NCBI GenBank assembly: GCA_001643675.2 | Contig: LSRY02000053.1 | Coordinates: 411,501-475,500, forward strand | Direction of reading: 5' to 3' | DNA length: 64,000 nucleotides | From: Monocercomonoides exilis | Taxonomy: Eukaryota > Preaxostyla > Oxymonadida > Polymastigidae | Shown: positions 54,475-64,000 of the stretch, one piece after another | Layout of the letters: each line of letters starts with the position of its first letter | How positions within the stretch are numbered: the first letter of the stretch is position 1 | Position numbers and translations under genes: made by a program | Notes under the pieces: generated by a model | The model's input: only the letters and a program-made list of their open reading frames with translations | Databases searched by the model: none | Told to the model about the DNA's origin: nothing

Positions 54475-55947
54475 ATGGAAATATGCAATAAAGACAAATC
54501 CAATGATTATACGCAGGAGCTGTCATGCACAGATAAGTTTAATAGTTTGTGAATTTCAATTGTCGTTTAAAAGCATTTTAATTGATGCATTAACATAATT
54601 TTGGAAGAATTGTTTTTTGAACTGGATCGTTGTTCAGAAAACGAGCAGAAACTGATAATCGAAGAAATGAACGAACTCTTATTCGAAATGGATTTTTCAA
54701 ATTTGCGGTACATTTTTATTACTGAGTTGTTCGACAAAATGAACAAAATGAACAAAATGATTGAAGAAAAGAAACTTTCAATGGAAAATGCAATTTTGTT
54801 ATTGAAGCATGTTGGATATTGCAAAGTGATGAAAAATATATGGATTATGTACACAAAAGAATCTTTGTTGAAAAGAAGAATTGATAAGATGATTGCTGAC
54901 GAAAATGAGAAAAAAGAAGAAAAGAACGAAAATCTTCTTGTTGGACTTTGTGAATGCTATGTAGCTCTTAGTTATGACTTCCCTTCAGAATTACTTTCAA
55001 TATTTGTGCCTTGTCTTCTGAAAGCTTCATCGAGCAGAGAGGAAAACAAGGAAGCTCAAAAAGAAGTGGAAATGGCTTTGCTGACTTTAAACTATATTGA
55101 TTATTTCATGGCTTGATAACTTTTTGTGTTTTTATTTTTAAAAAAATTGATTTTTAATGATTTTCTTATTTCAAATTAGTTTATCGAACGAAAACTGTAT
55201 TTGAATGAAATCAAAGAAATCATAGAACATCATCAGGAACATCACAATCTGACTCGTCTTGCATATCAATCAGCTTGGCAGTTTTTGATGAACAGGTTGC
55301 CAAATAACAGTTTGGAAGAAGTTATTGTGAACGAGCTGCATTTTGCAAGGGATACAAGAAGAGAATTGGAAAGGCTGGTGAAGCAAGTGGATTTGAAGAG
55401 AAGAGAAGGGAAAACGAATGGAAAGGAAATGAAAGAGATGGCAACTTTAATGAGGTGGCTCGGATCATTGAACTCTTTCTTCAGAAAATGCAAATTGTGG
55501 AATGAAGAATTTGTTGGGATTATCAGATACGTTGTTCAGATATTTCGAGTATCAAAGGATAATTACAAAGAAATAAGCGGAATTTGCATATCTCCGCTTA
55601 TTTCAGCAGCCGATAACGGAGCAGTAAAAGTTGATTACTTGCTGAAAGGTGGAGCCATTGATGCACTTTTGGAGGAGATACAACAACCAACACTGAATGA
55701 CAAAATTGCGTTTTATGGATTGCAATTCTTAATGAGAGTTTCAAGACCATTGAAAGAAAAGAAGAAAGAAGAAATGGAAGAAGAGGAAAGAAAGGCAACG
55801 AAAAGGAAGGTTTTTGAAAAGCTGGAAGAAGAAGGATACGAAGATGCCATCATTTGCTTTCATAAAATATTCGATTTTTTAAACCTCAAATTTCGTTATG
55901 ACTTCAAATTATCTTTGAATATTTCTGATTATTTTGTGTATATCTGA
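54475..55947 (+). CDS. Family X copy C, uncharacterised lineage protein
   Basis: Proposed exons 54475-54544, 54608-55110 and 55180-55947 give about 446 residues. Exon 1 (ATG at 54475) ends at donor GTTTGT and joins in phase to the family start (LFFELDRC). Intron 2 would begin GCTTGA at the exact position where the other copies have GTTTGA, GTATGA or GTCTGA, so it is a candidate GC-AG intron. Otherwise translation stops at once, after 55110. Signatures are EEKKLSMENAILLLK, HHQEHHNLTRLAYQS and the C-terminal KRKVFEKLEEEGYEDA. A 156-bp block (55362-55517) is identical to copy D. Function is unknown. Confidence 0.65.
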
Positions 55948-58604
55948 GGAAATAAGACGCATTTCATTTAATGACTCAAAAACTGTATTTTTCATTTTGT
56001 GTCATTTCGCAAAATAACAAAAAAATTAATTGAAGAATTTTTTTGATTGTTTTTATTCCCTCTTTCAATAAAAAAGAAAAATCAAAAAAATCCATTATTT
56101 TTTATCACCATCAAAAATCTTCATCGAATGAATATCAGTCTTCCATCTTCTTCAAACAGATTCATTTTTTCGTATAAATTCAATTGTTCAGTTATTTCCT
56201 CTTGAAGCCTCTGGATAACTCCAATTTTTCTCTTTCTCATCGCAGTCTCAATGAATTCGAGAAGTGAGAGGCGAAATGCGATGTGAAAATTCTTGAGAAG
56301 AAAACAAGAGTATCAATATAGAAATGATTGTTGAAGAATGCAGATGTCAACTTCATGAGTTCCATAAATAACAGCAAACATGGCTGAAAAAGAAGCTGAT
56401 CCAATGCTCCAATTCAGGATGTGAATGACAGAACAAGTCAATCAGAATTTATTGCTCTTCACATTCTTCTCATTTTTGTTTAGTTTTTCATATCTCTTTG
56501 TTCTTTTTCTTTCTTTTCAATTTGTCTTCCTTCGCTTTTCTCTTCATTCCTTTTATCTCTTCTTCTTGAATAAGGATACTCGTTTCATTCATTTCACTCA
56601 AAAATATCAATCTTCACAATCTCAATCAAGTTTTCCTTCTTTCTCTTCCTTTTTCTTTTTTCATTCAGTTTTCATCTGCTTTTTCTTATTGACGGAGAAA
56701 GAGAAGATATCTCATTCACATTCTTTTCTAACAAAATCATCCAAAAGTTCTGCTCCAATTATATATCCTCTTCAGCTGCTTTGTTGCCACATAAATAAAT
56801 ATTTCTTCATTCATCAATCATTTTTCACTGTTATTCCGTTTCCTTGGCAGATCTCTCTCAATCTCTGTTCAAAATTGTTCTTTTCTTCTCCATTTTTCTT
56901 CAATTCATGAAATGTTCCAAAAATTCATTCTGCCAAATCCGCTTTTTTCTCAAGCCCAATACAAAAGCAATGCATTCATGAAAAAATAAAACCTTTTATT
57001 TTTGGTTTTTGAGAATGAATTGAAAAGACGAAAGAAATGAATCCATAGCATTGAGGCTAACGGTTGATGTATTCAATGGAAAAGTCTTCCTTTGTTTTTT
57101 CCCGTCCGTTCTCCAATACTTCTGTTTTTATAAACATTCAAAATGCAGAAGAAGAAGAAGAAGAAGAAGATGATGATGATGAGAAGAGAAGAAATGAAGA
57201 AGAAGATGAAGAAGAAGCAAATGCTGAATGATAAGAGTTCAACGCAATGACTGCTTTCGCAAACAAAGTTCTTGCAGCATCAGAGCTGAAGAAATAACGA
57301 AAGAAGAAAGAGAATTGAAATGAAAAATGAAAGAAAATGAGTTTGATGAGACTATTTGAGGGCGAATAAGCAGTAAAGGCCAACAAGATTCATCTGAAGG
57401 AAATGAAGAAACATTGGATGGATTCGAATTTCATAATAATTTGAAACAAGAGAAAGCAGATCCATTCCATGTTGCAACATGAGAATTTGATGGCTGTCCA
57501 AACAACATATTCTCAAATACGAAGAAGGTGTTCTTTCCATCTGCCAAATTGAAAAAATTTTGTTAATGAAGAAATTGAAGGAGAAGGAGAAAAAACAAAG
57601 TGATCCACATTGATGGAACTAGAAATGGATTGTCCCCGGGAATGACGCTCAACAGAAAAAATGCTGTTGGTTGTAATGGAAAAAAGATTAAAAAATAATA
57701 AAATAATAATAATTAGTTTTGCATTGATAATGAAAATTCCCTTAAAAGTTCACACCTGCTCTCCCTATTGCAAATGCAGAGGATTGTCCAATCACAAATG
57801 CTGCCAGACTCCTTTTCCATTGTTTCCTTGTGCTCCTTTCTCCATCATCCTTTTTTTCAATAAATATCCTGCTTTCAATGTTTTCATCTATTTTTCTCAT
57901 CAAAAAAATATTTCTGCATTTTTCTTTCCAAATGTTATCCAATTGTTGTCAATCCTTTTCGCTCCCATCCAAATGCTTTAAAATCGATTTTGTTTTCATC
58001 CCCTCTCCCGATTGAATACAAAAAATTTGTAATTCCCATCTTCTTATTGTCTCTCGGCATAGCTCTCTTCTTATGATCTCCTCAGAAAAGCAAAGGAATG
58101 ACCATTTATATATTTTATCAGATTCTTGGGCTCTGAGAAGACCACAGAGGGAAGCATCTTTAAAATGAACCAGAACCATTCAAAAAATACAAACATCAAT
58201 ATACTTTCTTTTATCTATTCAGAAATTGCTGTATTCCATCCAAATATGTTTTTCATAAAAATCATCTCGCCCAATTCCATCATCAATTTCCCGTCTTCTC
58301 TGTTTCGTTCCACCACACAAAATAAAATCGCATATCCTACAGAAAATATTCACTCACCAATTTCTCATTCAGCCTGTTGTAATGCCAGTCCAAATTATCT
58401 CTTTCGATCATTGTATCCATTACAAATAAAGAAAAATTGAAAAAGCGTTGTTTCTTTTCATAATCCTCAGCCAAAATGTCAACAAAAGAAAAAACAGTAA
58501 AAGCACATATTTTAATGACTCTTTTGAGCTTTTTTTTTCATCTATTTCTTCTGTCCAATGATATTCGAATTCAATGTGAACGCCAAAACTGCGTTGTATT
58601 CTGA
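55948..58604. other. Long region with degraded sequence only
   Basis: Between family X copies C and D. A minus-strand piece ending at TGA 56123-56121 (frame open from about 56290, ends EKMNLFEEDGRLIFIR) looks like an orphan last exon. The minus strand of 56430-56700 is a stop-broken Lys/Glu helix. Near 57800-57720 the minus strand shows a degraded GNNGKG block like the surface-protein modules. An AGA/TGA trinucleotide tract is at 57145-57180. The last 100 bases (58497-58604) match the 5' flank of family X copy B. No intact gene is supported. Confidence 0.45.
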
Positions 58605-60037
58605 ATGCAATGTGTTACAAAAATGCAGACAACGAGTGTTACTGAAAGATTTAATGGTTTGTCTTTGTTGTTGCATTTGAATTACTGGAGATTACATTTT
58701 TTGTTTATTTTTTTTAAGAATTGTTTTCTGAACTGGAGCGTTGCAATAAAAGTGAACAGAGAAAGAAAATCGGAGAAGCGAATGAAATAGCTGATAGAAT
58801 GAATGATGATGAATTTTGTTCTATTTTTGAAGTTGAAATATTCAACAAAATATCCAAAATGATTGAAGAAAAGAAAATGTCAATGGAGAATGCAATTTTG
58901 CTGCTGAAGCATATTGGATATTGCAAGGTGATGAAATGTGCATGGATTTTTGGCTTTGAAAAATCTTCGTTGAATGATAGATTTGAGAAGATGATTATTG
59001 AAGAAAGTGAGAATAAAGATAAAAAGAACGAAAAGATTTTGATTGATCTTTGCGAATGCAATCTTTTGCTAAATTACTGGTTCGATTCGAAATTGCTTTC
59101 AATTTGTGTGCCCTGTCTTCTGAATTTTGCATCGAAGAAAGAAGAAATCGAGGAAATTCAAAAGGAAGTGGAAATGGATTTGCTGGCTTTGAGTTGCATT
59201 GGCGAATATTTTGTCTGAACATTCCTGTTTTTATTTTTTATATAATTGATTTTTAATGATTTTCTTATTTCAAATTAGTTTATCGAACGAAAACTGTATC
59301 TGAACGAGCTTATGGAAGTCATCAGATATCACCAAGAGCACCAAAACCTCACTCAACTTGCGTATCAGTCTGCTTGGGATTTTTTGATAAACAGATTTTG
59401 CCAAGATAGAGGCTCAGAAAAAGCTGTGGCAAATGAACTGTGTCTAGCGAGAGAAGCAACAAAAGAATTGGAAAGGCTGGTGAAGCAAGTGGATTTGAAG
59501 AGAAGAGAAGGGAAAACGAATGGAAAGGAAATGAAAGAGATGGCAACTTTAATGAGGTGGCTCGGATCATTGAACTCTTTCTTCAGAAAATGCAAATTGT
59601 GGAATGAAGAATTTGTTGGACTTTTCAGATGCATTTCGACGCTTCTAAGAATTTCAAGGGATAATTACAGAAACATTCAAATGCAATGCTTTTATATTTT
59701 TGAATCATTGGCCGAAAACAGAACATTGCATATCGATGCATTTCTGAATGGAGGGGTTATTGATGCTGCTTTGGAGGAGGCAAGCAAATCAAATGTCAAT
59801 TTCACACAAATGAAAGGCTGCATGATGATTGCCAAGGATCTTAGCGAAAGATTGAAGAACAAGAAGGAAAACGGGAAAAAAATGACAAAATTAAGAAGTT
59901 TGAAAAGAAAATTGTTTGATAAGTTTGAAGAAGAAGGATTCGAAGATTTAATGGAAGGTTTTTATGTTCTGTTAGGCGACTGGCGCAAACGAGTTTTTTA
60001 CACATTTGAATTGGCTGAATGCTTTGTTTATTTGTGA
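58605..60037 (+). CDS. Family X copy D, uncharacterised lineage protein
   Basis: Exons 58605-58656, 58719-59212 and 59279-60037 encode about 434 residues. Intron 1 (GTTTGTCT...TTTTTAAG) is in the same place as in copy B and resolves an apparent frameshift; intron 2 uses GTCTGA and TCAAATTAG. Exon 1 is nearly the same as copy B (MQCVTKMQT...). Signatures are ELFSELERC, EEKKMSMENAILLLKHIGY, YHQEHQNLTQLAYQS and KRKLFDKFEEEGFED. The 156-bp block 59464-59619 is identical to copy C. The protein is soluble and helical with no recognised domain. Confidence 0.7.
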
Positions 60038-60612
60038 ATCAAATGTTCGCTTCAATTTTGTTCATGTTTTTGATATTCATCATAAATGAAAAGTGAATGA
60101 AGAAGAATAAATGTGGTTTTTTTCATTTCGGAAATTTTGACTTTATATTTCAGAATAGCCTGGATTTTTGTGATTCGAAAGAATTTTGATGATTTTTGCA
60201 GCATTTCCTAATTTTGAAGCTTTTCAACAAATTCAATTTGAAATAAACCCAGTTTCGCAAAGGGGAGTCAAGGTAGATGGTCACTCGCTTTCAACTCCAA
60301 TGAAGAATTGATTGAAATCATGAAAATGAATGGACTTTTCATTTGTTTTGAAAAATATTTGTTTTTGATGGTTTTTAAAGTCTGCTTTTTGATTGGAAAT
60401 ATTATAAAAATGATAAAAAATGAGTCAGGTCTAATATGAAGCATCAAAAAGATTTTCAGAAAAAGGTTCAAAAGCTGTTGCAAAAGCATTAAATATTTGA
60501 TTTTTCATTCTGAAATTTGTTTTGCAGTTTTATGCAGTGCAAATAAACCAAACAAGAAAAAGAATATAATAATGATGTGGGAAAAGCTAAGAGCACAAAA
60601 AGCACAACTTCA

Positions 60613-60647
<35 letters not shown>

Positions 60648-60944
60648 TTAACTTTGAATAATTATGCAGCAATTGTGATAAATGTTTGACTTTTCATAAT
60701 TATCCAATGACACATCACATAAAATGTGATTGAAGGCTGAATGAAACATACAAAGTCAAAGAAATAGAAGAGGATCTTTACAAAAACACTGAAGGAATAT
60801 TGACTTTATTTTCAAATTATCGCCAATCAACAAATACCCTTCCATTTCATGTTGTAAAACCAAAATCACTCATATTTTCCTTTCACCTGATACATAAAAT
60901 TTCATAAAAATCAAAATACATGACTCAACTGTGTATCAATCACA
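60038..60944. other. Intergenic region
   Basis: Convergent spacer between family X copy D (plus) and the armadillo gene (minus). It has a (TC)n/(TTTC)n tract at about 60614-60647. No gene is supported. Confidence 0.5.
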
Positions 60945-63900
60945 TTAACGAGAAATTACTTTAATGCGGATTGGAGAAGACGGAGCTGGCTTGTTCTTGG
61001 ACGAAGAGAAAAGAGAAGGAGAAAAGGAGTTTGAAGCAGCCTTTGCCTTTGCCTTTGTCTTTGCAGCTGGGTGTGACGCTTCATACGAAGATGTTGACGT
61101 GATGGAATACGAAGAACTGGCAATCCCCGGCTCAACAGGCGTAAGCATCTCCAAGCACTTCTGAATCATCGTGATTGCCTTCTGCTCCATCTCTTTTTCT
61201 TTCGCTCTTCCTTTCTCCCGCTTCGCGCGCTTTTCTCCCTCACCGCCTCCCTCCCCTGCCCCACTTCCACTTCCACTTCCACCTCTTTCTCTCAGCTTCT
61301 CTCTTCTCTTGTATTGCTTCATGGCATCTTTGAGCGCTCCAATCCCGTCTGACTGGATGACCCACAGCCGATATTTCTTCAGGTCTTGCATGATGATGCA
61401 CAGCACTGTGGCACTTCGAAGCACAACTTCCGCAGACGAAGTGGGCGAAGGCGGAATGAGCGTCTGCGAGTGAGCAGAATCAGCAGCTGATCCTGCTAAA
61501 GAGGATGAAGAGGATGATGATGAAGTTGAAGTTGAAGCTGAAGAAGATGAAAACGGAGGAGGAGAAGGAGTCTGAGAGAACTGAGTCAAAAGAGAAAGCA
61601 ACGTCAGAAGTCCATTGCAGATTGCAATGTCATTTTCGTTGTTGCGCAATTTGACAAGAAGACACAAAGTATCCAAGCACCGAAGAATAAGAAAATCGCA
61701 GTATCCAACACTCAGCCCAGGGAATACTGATGATGCAACATCTTCTTCTTCCTCATCATCATCTTCATCTTCTTCATCTTCTTCTTCCCCCTCATCCTCA
61801 TCATCATCTTCTTCTTCGCCTTCCCCTTCCTCTCTTCCCTCATTTTTGCCTTTGAGTTCCTTCTGCTCGCGGCGTTGTCGCTTCGCCTCTTTCATTGCTC
61901 TTCTCTGCTCAGCTTCGTCTTGCTCCTTCATCAGCTCTGTTCTGAGCGAAGAGTACAATTCCAGGCAGCGGAGAAGAACATCGCATGTCCGGTTGATGTG
62001 CGCAAACTTTGCATTTTTGTCTGTTTGTTAATGAAGAATAAATAAATAAATAAATAAATATTTTATAAATATCAAAAATAAAAAAAAAAGATATTTGCAA
62101 ATATAAATCGCAAAGAGTGAGAAAAAGAGAGAAAGAGAAAGACAATAAAGAATCTAACGGTTCAACTCCAAAATGATCACACTTGTTGAGCACAAGTTGA
62201 GCAATGCTCCAACCGCCTTCTCAATCAAAGCTGGCTCCTGCTGCATCGAAGCGTCGATGATGTCTGTCAGCAGCCGCACTCCCCCTGCTGCTCCAATCAC
62301 ATCTCTGTTGAAGTCCTGTGTTGCAAGATTCCACACCAAACAGCAGCAGTTCTGCTCAATGGCAACGTTGCCTTTGTGCACAACAATCGGGCGCAGAAGG
62401 ATTTTCGCGCCTCGACAGAGAATGGGAGTGTCAAAGCCTTCTGAAACAATACGCAGAATGTTAAAATTCATGAAACAGATGTATTTCAATTCAATCATAT
62501 GATAAAAATTTTCAAATAAAATAAGTGCAAAATGTTAATGTTTCATAAAGAAGAATAGCAAACCTTTGAATGCCAAGCAAGACAAAGCACCAAGCGTTGT
62601 CTTGATAACATTCTTCTGCCCCATCATGTCTGTTGACTCATTCGCCCCCTCCAAACCCATTCCTTGTTGGTCTTCCTCTTCTTCTCCTTCTCCTCTCATT
62701 CCGCCCATCATCTCCCTCTGCTCACTCATTTCTCTCCTTCCTCTCATCTTTTCTTCAGTCTCCGAGTGCTCATCCTCCAAAATGTCCAGCAAAAAGTCCA
62801 CTCCGCCTTCGCTCCCCATCTCCTCCAGGCACCGATCGCTCGAGCCCAAATTCCACAGCGCAGAGCAGATGAAATAGAGGCACTCTGAATCGCGCGGAAG
62901 AGGCGCACGCCGAAAGAGAGAATCAACAAGAACTGGAGACGGGGCATGGTCAGCTGCTGGCGTGTCCGTGCAGCCTGAAGAGATGCCGTGCTGCTGATCG
63001 GCTGATGCTGAGCTCATTGCTGATGGAGGCGGGCATGTGGCATGCGCCTCGTTTGTCAGCTCCACCAGGCCAAAGTCGGCAGCATCGAATTCTGCATCTG
63101 TCAGGTTGTATTCGTCCTTCTCTTTGTAGTCCTCAGCCCCAAATCCCATCACAAAATCTGCTGTTGATGTGCCTTGCTTTCTCTCAATATCTTCACTTTC
63201 TTTTTCCTTTCCCTCGTGGCAAATTTCTTTCAACTGTTCATTCATTTTGTTTGATCTTGTCGAAGCATTTGACCTCAAAGTCGAACCCAGTTTTTCTCCT
63301 CCTCCTCCTTCAGTTTTATTCAAGCCCGTCTTTTGACTTTTCGTCGAGCGCAAAGTGTTGCCAAGAGTTCCTTTGCCACTCTTCTCTCCAATCGCCTTCT
63401 TCGCTTTCATCCTCTCCTTCTCTGCCCTTTCGATCTTCATTCTCCTCAGCTGCTCCATGTATCTCCCCCTCTTTTTCAATCTCTCATTCACCAGATATTC
63501 ATTGCCCCAGCTCCCCAACACATCTCGCCCACAGTCAATAAGCAGAGGAACTCCAAAGCAGTCTGCAAATCTCCGGTGCGAATGCGAATTCACACTCACC
63601 ATTGCACACACCCCACATGCAAGCTTCATCACTCCCATGTCTGCTCCCCATTCTGCATTGAACTTCTCGTTCTCCTCTTGTTGGATCGATGCTTCGTAAT
63701 ACAACTTTCCCTCATCCTCTTCCTCTTCTTCCTTCTCTTCCCTCCTTCTCTCTCTCCTCCTCCATCGCCTTCTTCTCTCTCGAAACTCCATCTCCTTCTC
63801 TTTCAGGCTCCATCTCACTCTTTCCAGCAGCTCACTCACAACACGCACACCATCCAGCGCAATCACCTTCACAATCCCATCCCCCCCACTCACACACCGC

Positions 63901-64000
63901 CAGATAACCCTCAAAATCAGCTCTGTCATGTCAATGCGCTTGATCGGTCGTTGGGTTGGCAAAGCAGTCTTAAATGCCATTTTCTCATCTTGCTCCTTGG
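60945..64000 (-). CDS. Armadillo-repeat-like protein, 5' end outside the window
   Basis: Exons: from the right edge to 62564, 62440-62183 and 62020-60945; phases agree through donors GTTTGC and GTGTGA and acceptors TGTTTCAG and AACAAACAG. At least 924 residues are visible. ARM/HEAT-like helices are seen in ICSALWNLGSSDRCLEEMGS, NVAIEQNCCCLVWNLATQ and IGAAGGVRLLTDIIDA, with LIEKAVGALLNLCS and TLCLLVKLRNN. Charged or Ser-rich disordered stretches separate them (about 63790-63710, 61860-61750, 61570-61480). The C-terminus is basic and Ser/Pro-rich. Such proteins act as scaffolds; no specific orthologue is recognised. The ATG at 63980 is not taken as the start, because the frame continues open to the window edge. 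Confidence 0.75.

Overview
The window looks like nuclear DNA of a microbial eukaryote, most likely an oxymonad flagellate close to Monocercomonoides (Preaxostyla). The reasons are: many short GT-AG introns (about 49-230 bp) in an AT-rich background; large adhesin-like surface proteins built of repeated 'CG....PC' beta-helix modules, one with a degenerate kinase-like tail, which I recognise as a Preaxostyla hallmark; a multi-copy lineage family of unknown function; and Ser-, Lys- and Glu-rich low-complexity coding sequence. The species call is inference; no search was run. Exon models come from frame continuity and splice phase, not from transcripts.

Layout. 1-6.3 kb (minus): 3' part of a giant coiled-coil/Ser-Pro protein that is open for over 2,050 codons and runs off the left edge. 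6.6-10.7 kb (minus): a seven-exon OFD1-like LisH/coiled-coil protein. 10.9-16.1 kb (plus): a six-exon phosphatidylserine synthase interrupted by a disordered insert of about 1,150 residues. 16.8-17.5 kb (minus): a papain-fold pseudoprotease. 18.6-26.5 kb (minus): a decayed surface protein with a pseudokinase tail, carrying one frameshift and four in-frame stops. 27-32 kb: two copies (one broken) of a three-exon gene family, here called family X. 33-38 kb: simple repeats, terminal-inverted-repeat and foldback elements, and a dead DDE transposase. 38.2-41.4 kb (plus): a LEA-like repeat protein and a PKA-like AGC kinase, both apparently with start codons split AT|G by an intron. 41.5-42.6 kb: a near-perfect 1,065-bp palindrome. 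43.3-48.5 kb (minus): an intact type-I surface protein. 49.6-52 kb (minus): a P-loop GTPase. 52.2-54.4 kb: gene debris. 54.5-55.9 and 58.6-60.0 kb (plus): two more family X copies. 60.9-64 kb (minus): the 3' part of an armadillo-repeat protein.

How it fits together. The conserved genes are ordinary eukaryotic functions: ER phospholipid synthesis (PSS), basal-body/flagellar structure (OFD1-like), AGC signalling kinase, GTPase and armadillo scaffold. They sit among fast-evolving lineage families (surface proteins, family X) that show duplication, gene conversion and pseudogenisation, and among non-autonomous mobile DNA. No tRNA, rRNA, CRISPR or prokaryotic operon signal was seen. Intron donors follow GTNTG-type signals (GTTTGC, GTATGC, GTGTGA, GTTTGA) rather than GTRAGT, and that pattern was what resolved most gene models.
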